Shown one piece after another: positions 52,041 to 63,196 of a DNA stretch of 64,000 nucleotides. Made by a program: the position numbers and the translations under genes. Under the pieces are notes generated by a model. That model had not been told where the DNA came from and did not search any database. It was given only the letters and a program-made list of their open reading frames with translations. The stretch covers positions 434,001-498,000 of the forward strand of contig CAWCUH010000001.1 of the NCBI GenBank assembly GCA_963798655.1, in the 5' to 3' direction. The number at the start of each line of letters is the position of its first letter. Position 1 is the first letter of the stretch. The DNA comes from CAVSMC01 sp963798655. GTDB taxonomy: Bacteria > Pseudomonadota > Gammaproteobacteria > Burkholderiales > Casimicrobiaceae.

Positions 52041-53072
52041 ATGCGCATGTTCATCTGGCTTCGCGGTGCGTTTGCGGCGCTCGCGCTCGCAGCACCGCTT
52101 ACCGCTGCCGCACAGGGCGAGCTCGTCGTCTATTGCACGGTGCAGGAGGAATGGTGCCGGCCGATGGTCGCCGAGTTCGAGAAGGCGACCGGCATCAAGG
52201 TGCTGATGACGCGCAAGAGCTCGGGCGAGTTCTATGCGCAGATCAAGGCCGAAGCCGCGAACCCGCGCGGCGACATCTGGTGGGGCGGCACCGGCGATCC
52301 GCACCTGCAGGCGGCCGAGGAAGGCCTGACCGAGCCGTACAAGTCGCCGCGCATGTCCGAGCTGCAGGACTGGGCGGTTCGCCAGTGGGAGCAGTCGAAG
52401 GGCAGAACGGTCGGCGTCTATGCCGGCGCGCTCGGCTACAGCTACAACGTCGAGCAGGCGAAGAAGAAGGGCATTCCCGAGCTCAAGTGCTGGTCGGACC
52501 TCTTGAGTCCAAAGCTCAAGGACGAGATCCAGGTCGCCAATCCGAACTCGTCGGGCACTTCGTACACGATGCTCGCGACGCTGGTGCAGCTGATGGGCGA
52601 GGACAAGGCGTTCGATTACCTGAAGGCGCTGCACAAGAACGTCAACCAGTACACGAAGTCCGGCGCCGCGCCGGCGCGCGCGGCGGCGACCGGCGAGAGC
52701 CTCGTCGGCATCACGTTCCAGCACGACGCCGTCGTGCAGGCCGTGCAGGGCGCGAACGTCAAGATCGTCTCGCCGTGCGAAGGCACCGGCTACGAGATCG
52801 GCAGCATGAGCATCATCAAGGGCGCGAAGAACATCGACAACGCGAAGAAGTGGTACGACTGGGCGCTCACCGCCGAGGCGCAGAGCATCGGCGCGCAGGC
52901 GAAGGTGTCGTACCAGGTTCCATCGAACAGGAATGCGAGCGCACCGCCGCAGGCGCCGAAGTTCAGCGAGATCAAGCTGATCAACTACGACTTCGCGAAG
53001 TACGGATCGTCGGCCGAGCGCACGCGGCTGCTCACGAAGTGGGACAAGGAAGTCGCGGCCCTTCCCAAGTAG
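52041..53072 (+). CDS. ABC transporter periplasmic binding protein, family 1 (Fe3+/phosphonate type)
   Basis: The 343-residue protein has a signal peptide (MRMFIWLRGAFAALALAAPL, ending about AAAQ). The FbpA/PotD-type fold follows: LVVYCTVQEEWCRPMVAEFE, GEFYAQIKAEAANPRGDIWW, LGYSYNVEQA and GTGYEIGSMSIIKGAK. It delivers a small ligand to the permease encoded next. Iron, 2-aminoethylphosphonate or polyamine are possible; sequence alone does not decide. A GGAGGAG site precedes the ATG. A REP-like repeat lies between it and the permease gene. Confidence 0.92.
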   Translation: MRMFIWLRGAFAALALAAPLTAAAQGELVVYCTVQEEWCRPMVAEFEKATGIKVLMTRKSSGEFYAQIKAEAANPRGDIWWGGTGDPHLQAAEEGLTEPYKSPRMSELQDWAVRQWEQSKGRTVGVYAGALGYSYNVEQAKKKGIPELKCWSDLLSPKLKDEIQVANPNSSGTSYTMLATLVQLMGEDKAFDYLKALHKNVNQYTKSGAAPARAAATGESLVGITFQHDAVVQAVQGANVKIVSPCEGTGYEIGSMSIIKGAKNIDNAKKWYDWALTAEAQSIGAQAKVSYQVPSNRNASAPPQAPKFSEIKLINYDFAKYGSSAERTRLLTKWDKEVAALPK

Positions 53073-53092
53073 TGCGAGCGGAATGATTCGCT

Positions 53093-53166
53093 CGTCATTC
53101 CCGCGAACGCGGGAATCCGGCGTCGTTCGACGAAGGACGCTGGGTCCCCGCGTTCGCGGGGACGAC
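53093..53166 (+). repeat. REP-like two-hairpin element, copy C (between binding-protein and permease genes)
   Basis: This is the cleanest copy: CATTCCCGCGAACGCGGGAA palindrome, CGTCGTTCGACGAAGGACG middle, and TCCCCGCGTTCGCGGGGA palindrome. It begins about 20 bases after the binding-protein stop and ends 8 bases before the permease start. Confidence 0.9.
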
Positions 53167-53174
53167 GACCGCTG

Positions 53175-55301
53175 ATGGCGTCCCCAGCCCCTGCGATAGC
53201 GCCGTCGGTCGTCGTTGCGCCGGCGCGCGATCGCGCGAGCGTCGCCGTCGCCGCGGTCGCGCTCATCGCGCTCACGGTGCTGCCGTGGTCGATGGAAGGC
53301 GGCGCGTCGGCGCTCGCGCGCGCGCTCTCCGGCGCGGCCAGCTTCTGGCCGCTCGTCGCCGGCAGCGTCGCGGTGCTGGTCTTTGCATGGACCGGCCACG
53401 ATCGCTGGACGGCGGGCGCGTGTGCCGCAACGGTCGTCTGGACATTCGCCGACGGCATCGCAGCGGGCACGAGCGCCGCGCCGTTCGGCCTCGGCGCCGC
53501 GATCGCGCTGTCCGCGCTCGTCGTCTGCCTTGCCCGTGCGCTCGCACATCGCGGCCTGTTCGGCGGCGACTGCGCGGTGGCGACGATCGTCGTATTCATC
53601 GCCGCGCTGCTGCTGATTTTCATCTTCTACCCGGTCGGACGCTCGCTCGGCGCGGCGCTGCTCGATCCGCAGGGCCGCTTCGCGCCGCAGCTGGTTGCGA
53701 GCCGGCTGTTGACCGACGACATCTGGGGGCTCGGCTGCCTCGGCGGCGGCACGCGCTGCGGCGTCGCGATCAACTCGGTGCTCCTCGCGACGACCGTTGG
53801 CGTGCTTTCCACGCTGCTCGGCCTCGTGCTCGCGCTGGTCGTGCAGCGCGGCGGCCGCAGCTATTCGGGGGTGCTGAAGCTGTTCTCCATCCTGCCGATC
53901 ATCACGCCGCCGTTCGTCATCGCGCTCGCGCTCGTCGTGCTGTTCGGACGCACCGGGCTCATCACGGGCTGGCTCGACACGGCGTTCGGCATTCCGCGCT
54001 CGCGGTGGCTGTACGGACTTCCGGGCGTAACGCTCGCGCAACTGCTGACGTTCTCGCCGATCGCTTTCATGCTGCTGTACGGCGCGCTCGGCGCGGTCAG
54101 TCCGTCGCTCGAGGAAGCCGCGCAGACGCTCAACGCGTCGCGCGGCCGCGTCTTCAAGACGGTCACGCTGCCGCTGCTGCGTCCCGCGCTCGCGAACGCG
54201 TTCCTGCTTGCATTCGTCGAGAGCCTCGCGGATTTCGCCAACCCGATCGTTCTGTCGGGCAACTTCGAGGTGCTGTCGACGAAGATCTTCTTCGCGATCG
54301 CCGGCGCTCAGCACGACCCCGGCCGCGCAGCGGTCCTCGCCGCGGTGCTGCTCGGCTTGACGCTGGTCGCGTTCTGGCTGCAGCAGCGCTGGGTCGGACG
54401 CCTGTCGTACGTGACGGTCACCGGCAAGGGCGACGGCGGCGCGCACGCGCGACTGCCGGGCGCGCTCTGGCGCTCGTGCTTCTCGATCGCCGCGGCGTGG
54501 GTGGCGTTCACGCTCATCTGCTATGCGGTGATCATGATCGGCGGTTTCGTGCGCGACATCGGGCGCGGCGACATGACGCTGTCGCTCAAGCATCTCGCCG
54601 ACGGGTTCTCCGTCGAGTGGGGCGCGCGCGGGCTCTTCTTCGGCGGATCCGCCTGGGACAGCCTGTTCACCACGCTCGAAGTCGCGGCCGTCTCGGCGCC
54701 GCTGACCGCGATCGTCGGATTGCTGTCGGCGTACGTGATCACGCGACATCGCTTCGCCGGCCGTCGCGCGTTCGAGTTCCTCACGCTCGTGAGCTTCGCG
54801 ATCCCCGGCACGGTGATCGGCGTCTCGTACATCGTCGCGTTCAACGTGCCGCCGCTCGAGCTGACCGGCGGCATGACGATCCTGGTGCTCTGCTTCGTGT
54901 TCCGCAACATGCCGGTCGGCGTGCGCGCCGGCGTCGCGGCGCTCGCGCAGATCGACAAGACGCTCGACGAAGCGTCGTCGACGCTGCATGCGACGACGCT
55001 GCGCACGCTCACGCGCGTCGTGCTGCCGCTGCTGCGCCCGGCGATCCTCGCGACGCTCGTGTTCAGCTTCACGCACGCGATGACCGCGGTGTCGGCGGTG
55101 ATCTTCCTCGCGACCGCGAAATACAACCTCGCGACGGTCTACATCATCAACCGGGTCGAGGCCGGCGAGTATCCGCTCGCGATCGCGTATTCGTCGGTGC
55201 TGATCTTGCTGATGCTCGCCGTGCTGATCGGCATGCAGCGGCTCGTCGGCGAGGCGAAGCTCGGCCGGCGCACGGCGGCTGTCGTCGCCGCCACTCATTG
55301 A
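53175..55301 (+). CDS. ABC transporter double permease (FbpB/AfuB type)
   Basis: The 708-residue membrane protein carries two permease units in tandem, as in iron-type FbpB. The first EAA-type loop is EEAAQTLNASRGRVFKTVTLP near 315 and the second is DEASSTLHATTLRTLTRVVL near 600. The first 160 residues form extra helices ahead of the core. It works with the binding protein and ATPase on either side. The start ATG follows the repeat, with no strong ribosome site. Confidence 0.92.
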   Translation: MASPAPAIAPSVVVAPARDRASVAVAAVALIALTVLPWSMEGGASALARALSGAASFWPLVAGSVAVLVFAWTGHDRWTAGACAATVVWTFADGIAAGTSAAPFGLGAAIALSALVVCLARALAHRGLFGGDCAVATIVVFIAALLLIFIFYPVGRSLGAALLDPQGRFAPQLVASRLLTDDIWGLGCLGGGTRCGVAINSVLLATTVGVLSTLLGLVLALVVQRGGRSYSGVLKLFSILPIITPPFVIALALVVLFGRTGLITGWLDTAFGIPRSRWLYGLPGVTLAQLLTFSPIAFMLLYGALGAVSPSLEEAAQTLNASRGRVFKTVTLPLLRPALANAFLLAFVESLADFANPIVLSGNFEVLSTKIFFAIAGAQHDPGRAAVLAAVLLGLTLVAFWLQQRWVGRLSYVTVTGKGDGGAHARLPGALWRSCFSIAAAWVAFTLICYAVIMIGGFVRDIGRGDMTLSLKHLADGFSVEWGARGLFFGGSAWDSLFTTLEVAAVSAPLTAIVGLLSAYVITRHRFAGRRAFEFLTLVSFAIPGTVIGVSYIVAFNVPPLELTGGMTILVLCFVFRNMPVGVRAGVAALAQIDKTLDEASSTLHATTLRTLTRVVLPLLRPAILATLVFSFTHAMTAVSAVIFLATAKYNLATVYIINRVEAGEYPLAIAYSSVLILLMLAVLIGMQRLVGEAKLGRRTAAVVAATH

Positions 55302-55308
55302 GGACGTC

Positions 55309-56364
55309 ATGACGAAGAAGACAGGCGGCGTCGTGTTCGAACGCGTCACCAAGCGCTACGGCGCCGTCACCGCCGTGGACGACGTGTCGTTTCGCGTCGA
55401 GCCGGCCGAGCTCGTGACGCTGCTCGGCCCGTCGGGCTGCGGCAAGACGACGATCCTGCGCATGGTCGCGGGCCTCGAGCCGGTGACCAGCGGACGCATC
55501 CGGATCGGCGGCGAGGACGTGACGGTTCGCGCCGCGAACGAGCGCGACGTCAGCATGGTGTTCCAGTCGTATGCGCTGTTCCCTCACATGAGCGTGCTCG
55601 ACAACGTCTGCTATGGGCCGCTGTCCATGCATGTCGACAAGGCGAAGGCGCGCGAGATCGCGCACGCGAAGCTCCAGATGCTGGGCCTTGCCGGGCTCGA
55701 GCAGCGGCTGCCGTCGGAGCTCTCCGGCGGACAGCAGCAGCGCGTCGCCGTCGCGCGATCGCTCGTGCTCGAGCCGGCCGTGCTGCTGTTCGACGAGCCG
55801 CTGTCGAACCTCGATGCGAAGCTGCGCCGCCGCGTGCGCCAGGAAATCCGCGAGCTGCAGCAGTCGCTCGAGCTGACCGTGATCTATGTCACGCACGACC
55901 AGGAGGAGGCGCTCGCGGTCTCCGATCACATCATCGTGATGGAGAGCGGACGCATCGCGCAGCAGGGCACGCCGCACGAGCTGTACGAGATGCCGAATTC
56001 ACGGTTTCTCGCCGACTTCATCGGCGATGCGAATCTCGTCGATGGCGAGCTCGCGAACGGCGGCGGGCAGGTGCGCTTCGTCGCCGGCGGGGTTGCCGCG
56101 CCGGTCGGCGGCGCCAACCTCGCGCTCGGACCGGCGACGCTCGCGCTGCGCCCGCATCGGCTGCGTCTCACCGCGCAGGGCCAGGGCATTCTTCCCGGCG
56201 AATGCAAGCGCACTGCCTATCTCGGAAGCCGCATCGAATATGTCGTGGCTACGCCGTGGGGCGAGCTGCTGGTGTTCGAAGGTGAAGGGTCGCAACCGGT
56301 GGAACGCGGATCGCCCGTCGGCGTCGCGTTCGACCCGCAGGCTGCGATCGTGCTGGCGCGCTGA
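55309..56364 (+). CDS. ABC transporter ATP-binding protein (FbpC/PotA type)
   Basis: The 351-residue ATPase has Walker A GPSGCGKTT, Q-loop VFQSYALFPHMSV, signature LSGGQQQRVAVARSL, Walker B LLFDEPLSNLDAK, and a C-terminal TOBE domain (LRPHRLRLTAQGQG, YLGSRIEYVVATPWGELL). It completes a one-substrate import operon with the two genes upstream, starting eight bases after the permease stop. Confidence 0.93.
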   Translation: MTKKTGGVVFERVTKRYGAVTAVDDVSFRVEPAELVTLLGPSGCGKTTILRMVAGLEPVTSGRIRIGGEDVTVRAANERDVSMVFQSYALFPHMSVLDNVCYGPLSMHVDKAKAREIAHAKLQMLGLAGLEQRLPSELSGGQQQRVAVARSLVLEPAVLLFDEPLSNLDAKLRRRVRQEIRELQQSLELTVIYVTHDQEEALAVSDHIIVMESGRIAQQGTPHELYEMPNSRFLADFIGDANLVDGELANGGGQVRFVAGGVAAPVGGANLALGPATLALRPHRLRLTAQGQGILPGECKRTAYLGSRIEYVVATPWGELLVFEGEGSQPVERGSPVGVAFDPQAAIVLAR

Positions 56365-56385
56365 TGTCATCCCCGACAAGCTGAT

Positions 56386-57219
56386 TCAGTACACGTGCCG
56401 GCGCAGCTTCGCGCGATGCAGGATCGTCGTCGCGATCTCCTCGATCGATTTCGCCGTCGTGTCGATCATCGGCACGCCTTCGCGGTCGAGCAGGTGCTCG
56501 CATTCGCGCACTTCGTAGCGGCAGTTGTCGAGCGACGCGTACTTGCTGCCGGGCCGGCGCTCCTCGCGAATCTTCTGCAGCCGCTCGGCGTCGATCGTGA
56601 GTCCGAACAGCCGGTCGCGATGCGGCAGCACCGACGACGGCAGCTTGCGATCGACGAAGTCGTCCGGCGTCAGCGGAAAGTTCGCCGCGCGCACGCCGAA
56701 CTGCAGCGCAAGATAGAGCGACGTCGGCGTCTTGCCGCATCGCGATACGCCGACCAGGACGATCTGCGCCTTCGCGAGCTCGCGCGTCGACGCGCCGTCG
56801 TCGTGCGCCTGCGTGAAGTTGATCGCATCCATCCGCGCGAAATACTCGTGGCTGTTGGCGATGCCGTGCGAGCGCCCGGCGGTATGCGAGCTCTTCGCGT
56901 TCAGCTCCGCTTCCAGCGGTGCGATGAACACCTGGAAGAGGTCGAGCGTGAGAGCGTGCGCGCGAATGCGCACCTCGGCGCTCGCCGCTTCGTCGACAAT
57001 GGAGCTGAACACGATCGGCATCTGCTCTTCGCGCTCCGCCGTCGTGTTGATCTGCGCGATTGCCGCGTCGACCTTGTCCGGCGAATCCACGAACGGAATC
57101 GTCTGTCGCGCGAACTGGAAGTCCTCGAACTGCGACAGCAGGCTGTTGCCGAGCATCTCCGCGGTGATGCCGGTCCGATCCGAGACGAAGAACACCGTGC
57201 GGTGCGTGATCGTCGTCAT
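56386..57219 (-). CDS. ppsR: PEP synthase regulatory protein PpsR (bifunctional kinase/pyrophosphorylase, DUF299)
   Basis: The 277-residue protein starts TVFFVSDRTGITAEMLGNSL, has the P-loop LVGVSRCGKTPTSLYLALQ, PLTPDDFVDRKLP and SKYASLDNCRYEVRECE. Relatives inactivate PEP synthase by ADP-dependent phosphorylation and reactivate it by phosphorolysis. Its target, ppsA, lies in the same window at 59048. The ATG at 57219 is used; a longer frame begins at 57378. It is 4 bases after the PHP phosphatase gene, so the two are co-transcribed. Confidence 0.94.
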   Translation of the reverse strand: MTTITHRTVFFVSDRTGITAEMLGNSLLSQFEDFQFARQTIPFVDSPDKVDAAIAQINTTAEREEQMPIVFSSIVDEAASAEVRIRAHALTLDLFQVFIAPLEAELNAKSSHTAGRSHGIANSHEYFARMDAINFTQAHDDGASTRELAKAQIVLVGVSRCGKTPTSLYLALQFGVRAANFPLTPDDFVDRKLPSSVLPHRDRLFGLTIDAERLQKIREERRPGSKYASLDNCRYEVRECEHLLDREGVPMIDTTAKSIEEIATTILHRAKLRRHVY

Positions 57220-57223
57220 CGCG

Positions 57224-58051
57224 CTACCAGGACGACCAGATCGGTCGCACGCCGGCCGCAAGCTCCGGCAGGTCGCCGAGGTCGACATGGCTCTCGCCGG
57301 GGCCGTGATAGTCCGATCCACTCGACGCCGCGAGCCCGAACACGCGCGCGAGCGTCGCGAATTGTGCGAACTGCGCATGGGTGTGCGACGACGACAGCAC
57401 CTCGATGCCTTCGCCGCCGGCGTCGCGAAACTCGCCGAGAAGCCGCCGCAGCGACGCCGGCGTGAGCTTGTAGCGACCGGGATGCGCGATCACCGCCTGG
57501 CCGCCGGCGGCGCGAATCCAGCCGAGCGCCTGCGCGAGCGTTGCCCACTGATGCTTGACGTAGCCCGGCTTGCCGCGGGTGAGATAGCGCCTGAACACGT
57601 CCTTCACGTCGCCGACGTAGCCCGCATCGACCAGATGGCGCGCGAAGTGGGTGCGCGAGACGAGCCGCTCGCTGGTCACATAGCGAAGCGCGCCTTCGTA
57701 GGCGTCCGGGATGCCGGCGGCGGCAAGCGCTTCGCCGATGCGCTTCGCTCGCGTCGAGCGTCCTTCGCGAATCGCGGCGAGACCGCGGTCGAGCGCCTCG
57801 CAGCGGCGGTCGATGCCGAGCGCGACGACGTGCAGCGTCTGGTCGTCCCATGACACCGACAGCTCCGCGCCGGGCACGAGCGTGATGCCGGCTTCGCGCG
57901 CGGCGTCGGCGGCCTCGTCGAGCCCGGACGTCTCGTCGTGATCGGTCAGCGCGAGCACGTCGACGCCGCGCGCCGCCGCGCGCCGGACGACGACAGCCGG
58001 CTCGAGCAGGCCGTCCGAGCGCGTCGAATGGCAATGGAGGTCGTAACGCAC
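57224..58051 (-). CDS. PHP domain phosphatase (3',5'-nucleoside bisphosphate phosphatase type)
   Basis: The 275-residue protein has all PHP metal motifs: YDLHCHSTRSDG, ALTDHDETSG, PGAELSV, VIAHPGRY near 185 and the C-terminal SGSDYHGPGE. Close relatives (YciV/RnmAM) remove phosphate from nucleoside 3',5'-bisphosphates and act as 5' exonucleases on short RNA. The start is GTG at 58051. It is upstream of ppsR in one unit, a pairing common in betaproteobacteria. Confidence 0.9.
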   Translation of the reverse strand: MRYDLHCHSTRSDGLLEPAVVVRRAAARGVDVLALTDHDETSGLDEAADAAREAGITLVPGAELSVSWDDQTLHVVALGIDRRCEALDRGLAAIREGRSTRAKRIGEALAAAGIPDAYEGALRYVTSERLVSRTHFARHLVDAGYVGDVKDVFRRYLTRGKPGYVKHQWATLAQALGWIRAAGGQAVIAHPGRYKLTPASLRRLLGEFRDAGGEGIEVLSSSHTHAQFAQFATLARVFGLAASSGSDYHGPGESHVDLGDLPELAAGVRPIWSSW

Positions 58052-58383
58052 GTGGGCGCGCGGCGCGCGAAGGCCGCGGGTACGGGTTCGCGATTCATTC
58101 TAGCAAAGGGTGCGGCGCCCTTCGGCGGGCAAACCGCGCTGCGAACTCGCCACGAGCGAAGCAGTCGAATATGTCGTTGTCCTGCGATGACCGGCCGGTG
58201 CTGCGGTGGCGAAAACGCCGCAATTCCGCGTGACGGTACTAATTACCGATAAACGGTGCTTGCTCTGTGCGCGGATTTAGTCAAAAATATGCCATTGGTA
58301 TAGCCGGGCGCCGGGCGAAGTTGCGTCCGGCACAAACGTCCAGCGAACCCGATCGGCCACGCAAACTTCAGGCGAGCGCCCAC
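58052..58383 (+). other. 332-base divergent gap between the PHP phosphatase and XRE regulator genes
   Basis: The right half is AT-richer than its surroundings. TTGCTC (58260-58265) and AAAAAT (58283-58288) are 17 bases apart and could be a promoter for the regulator gene. No gene or repeat is seen. Confidence 0.35.
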
Positions 58384-58776
58384 GTGAAGCTCTTCGACCG
58401 CGTCCTCAATCCGCGCGAGATCCGTCGCCGGCTTGGACTCAATCAAGAACAATTCTGGACGCAGATCGGCGTCACGCAAAGCGGTGGCTCGCGCTACGAG
58501 AGTGGGCGCGAGATGCCGAAGCCGGTGCGCGAGCTGTTGCGCCTCGTTCACGTCGAGCAGATCGACCTGTCGCAGGTGAAGCGTGTCGACTTCGAGATCA
58601 TCAGCTACCTGAAGGAATCGCACCCCGACCTGTATCGCAGCCTTCGTCGCGCCGTGCGCAGCCGCAGCCGCGGCGACACCGGCGGCGACAAGCTCGCGAT
58701 CGCCGGTCCCGACGCGGAGCTCGAAGCCGATCTTCGGGGCGCCGAAGGCCATCTTCCCGGCAGCCACTCCGGCTGA
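58384..58776 (+). CDS. XRE family helix-turn-helix regulator
   Basis: The 130-residue protein starts at GTG with KLFDRVLNPREIRRRLGLNQ and has a helix-turn-helix covering FWTQIGVTQSGGSRYESGRE and MPKPVRELLRLVHVEQIDL. The rest is a charged tail. An upstream ATG at 58267 gives a longer frame with no family match, so it was not used. It lies 271 bases before ppsA on the same strand and may regulate it, by position only. Confidence 0.82.
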   Translation: MKLFDRVLNPREIRRRLGLNQEQFWTQIGVTQSGGSRYESGREMPKPVRELLRLVHVEQIDLSQVKRVDFEIISYLKESHPDLYRSLRRAVRSRSRGDTGGDKLAIAGPDAELEADLRGAEGHLPGSHSG

Positions 58777-58822
58777 CGCGGTTCACTAGCGCCGTTGCGA
58801 TCCTCCGCGCTCGCTTTGCGCG

Positions 58823-58848
58823 GCGCATCGGCGCTCGCGCCGATGCGC
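58823..58848 (+). repeat. Perfect 12-bp inverted repeat between the XRE gene and ppsA
   Basis: GCGCATCGGCGC and GCGCCGATGCGC are exact complements around a TC centre. No T-run follows. A TAGAAT box (58858-58863) just after it may serve ppsA, which would then have a leader of about 180 bases. Confidence 0.6.
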
Positions 58849-59047
58849 GCAACCGCGTAGAATTCCGCACCGCAACAAGGCATTGCAGCGTGCCGGTCGA
58901 CGCTCGCGAGGCGCCGTCGACGCCGCATTCTCGCGTGCGCCGGAATTCCTCGACGCGAACGACGGTCGGAGCACACGAGCGGCGCGGGCGCAGTGCCGCC
59001 TCGCGGTCGCCGTGCGCCGGCTTCAGTGAGACCCGGGGGACTTGCGC

Positions 59048-61429
<2,382 letters not shown>

Positions 61430-61555
61430 CACTGCGGTCGGCGGGGAGCGCTCGACCGAAGCCGACGGCCGCTGCTGCGGCGTGCGCTTCGTCGCCCACA
61501 CTCGGTACGCTACCGGCCGTTCGGCCGATCGACGCGGCACGTCTTTTGCAACTTA

Positions 61556-62029
61556 ATGGCGGCCATGAAGCTGCCACCGCGCTTGCGACTCGAGCCCAGC
61601 ACGTCGCGCATCGGCGTGATCGCGCTGCTCTGTGCAACGGTTGCGACCGCCGCATTGATGTTCATCACCGTGCGCGACGCGTCGCTGTGTGCGCTGGTCG
61701 TCGTCGGCACGGGCGTCGTCGGCGTGCGAGCCGTTCGCAAGCTGACGCGCTCGCCACTGCTGCTCTTCGTCGGCGCCGATTTGCGCATCAGCGTCACCGG
61801 GCGCGATGGCCGGACCACCGACGGAACGATTCACGACGACTCGTCGGTCGGCGCGTGGCTCACGACGATCGCCTGGATCCCGGACGGCGCACGCTGGTAC
61901 ACGCCCGCAAGGACGCTCGTCGTACTGCCCGATACGCTGAACGCCGAGGATTTCCGTCGGCTGCGCTTATACCTTCGTCACGGGCGTGTGGCATCCGATC
62001 CGGACACGAGCGGCGTCGCGGCGCGCTGA
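61556..62029 (+). CDS. Small membrane protein resembling YgfX
   Basis: The 157-residue protein has two close N-terminal helices (IGVIALLCATVATAALMFIT and ALVVVGTGVVGVRAV) and a soluble C-terminal part ending LVVLPDTLNAEDFRRLRLYL, like the end of YgfX/CptA proteins. YgfX in E. coli is a membrane protein reported to affect cytoskeletal proteins. No SdhE partner is seen here. ATG at 61565 is an alternative start. Its 3' end overlaps the convergent SDR gene by 52 bases. Confidence 0.65.
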   Translation: MAAMKLPPRLRLEPSTSRIGVIALLCATVATAALMFITVRDASLCALVVVGTGVVGVRAVRKLTRSPLLLFVGADLRISVTGRDGRTTDGTIHDDSSVGAWLTTIAWIPDGARWYTPARTLVVLPDTLNAEDFRRLRLYLRHGRVASDPDTSGVAAR

Positions 62030-62791
62030 CCGGCAAGCCATGCGCGCGCGTCGATTCGCATGCCGCTTTCCGCTTTCGGCTGGCCGGCGATCAGATGCAA
62101 ATACAGCGGAACGATCGACTCCGGCGACGGCAGCGCCGCGCGATCTTCGCCGGGATGCGTCTGCAGGCGCAGCGGCGAGCGCATCGGGCCGGGAACGACG
62201 CCGTTCACGCGAATGTGGTCGACGGTTGTCGACTTCGTCGGCGAGCGTCGCCGCGAGCGCCGCGACGGCGGCCTTGGTCGCGGCATACCCGCCCCAGTAC
62301 GCGCGCGGATCGAGCCCTCGCGTGTCGAGCGTGAACACGATGCTCGCATCGAGCGAGCGCGCGAGCAGCGACATGCACGCGCGCGTGAGCGCCATTGCGG
62401 CACCGACATTCACCGCATAGGCTTTGCTCCACGCATCGGGCGCCTGGTGCTCGAGCGGTCCGAGCGAGCCGAGGAATGCGGCCGTATGAACCAGCGCGTC
62501 GAGCCGGCCGAGCTGCGCGCGAATCGCGCCGGCAGTCGCGTCGAAGTCCGCGGCGTTCGCTGTCGCGAAGTCGAGCGGCATGATCGTCGGCTGCGGGGAG
62601 CCGGCGGCAACGATCGCGTCGTAGAGCGCTTCGAGCTTGCGCACGACGCGTCCATGCAGCACCACCGTCGCGCCGCGCGCAGCGCACGCGATCGCGAGCG
62701 GACGCCCGAGGCCGCCGGCGGCGCCGGTGATCAGTACGACGCGGTCATTGAGATCGATGTGCGGGGCGGCGGTCGGTGAGGGGAGCGGCAT
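61978..62791 (-). CDS. Short-chain dehydrogenase (YciK-like), reading frame broken by one extra base near 62227
   Basis: From ATG at 62791 the frame gives an SDR N-terminus: LITGAAGGLGRPLAIACAAR, HTAAFLGSLGPLEHQ, FTLDTRGLDPRAYWGGYAAT (tyrosine and lysine in YAATK) and AALAATLADEVD near 62228. The frame then fails, but the next frame resumes with TVDHIRVNGVVPGPMRSPL and LQTHPGEDRAALPSPE to a TGA at 61978. Removing one base near 62227 joins them into about 270 residues, normal for the YciK group. The enzyme is probably an NADP-dependent reductase of unknown substrate. Confidence 0.85.
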
Positions 62792-62821
62792 GGGGCGATT
62801 GTCGCCGCGAGCCCCTGCGGC

Positions 62822-62912
62822 TGTCATTCGCGCGAACGCGGAATCCGGTGTCATGGGTGCTGAGCATGCGCGCGCCTATCTTCCCGCGAACGCAGGAATC
62901 GAACGTCGTTTC
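62822..62912 (+). repeat. REP-like element, decayed copy D with two left arms
   Basis: CTGTCATTCGCGCGAACGCG and, 58 bases later, TTCCCGCGAACGCAGGAATC both resemble the left arm of the family; the right arm is missing. It lies between the SDR gene and tRNA-Ala. Confidence 0.6.
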
Positions 62913-62956
62913 GCAGCGTGTGACGACCGACCAAGCTCGAGAAACCCTGCTCCGGT

Positions 62957-62986
62957 TTGCCAAAACCGGGCCCCGTCCCCTATAAT
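62957..62986 (+). promoter_or_regulatory. Promoter of the tRNA-Ala/tRNA-Glu unit
   Basis: TTGCCA and a perfect TATAAT are 18 bases apart; the mature tRNA-Ala begins 15 bases after the -10 box. Confidence 0.8.
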
Positions 62987-63000
62987 TTTCGTTTCGCCGT

Positions 63001-63076
<76 letters not shown>

Positions 63077-63088
63077 CCGACCTGACCG

Positions 63089-63111
63089 CTGCCTCCGTTC
63101 GCGAGGCAGCG
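63089..63111 (+). other. Spacer hairpin between tRNA-Ala and tRNA-Glu
   Basis: GCTGCCTC and GAGGCAGC form a perfect 8-bp stem with a CGTTCGC loop. It lies in the 44-base spacer and could be a processing signal for the two-tRNA transcript. Confidence 0.5.
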
Positions 63112-63120
63112 CCCCAGCAG

Positions 63121-63196
63121 GTCCCCATCGTCTAGAGGCCTAGGACATCGCCCTTTCACGGCGGTAACAGGGGTTCGAATCCCCTTGGGGACGCCA
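63121..63196 (+). tRNA. tRNA-Glu (anticodon TTC), probable integration site
   Basis: It folds as a cloverleaf: acceptor GTCCCCA/TGGGGAC, D-arm with CTAGAGGCCTAG, anticodon loop CTTTCAC giving TTC, T-loop TTCGAAT, and an encoded CCA. The antisense strand of its 3' half encodes the end of the recombinase gene. Confidence 0.97.

Noticed and set aside
52014..55352. 1112-codon minus-strand frame across the ABC binding-protein and permease genes
   Set aside because: Low-complexity, charged sequence typical of antisense to GC-rich membrane protein genes.
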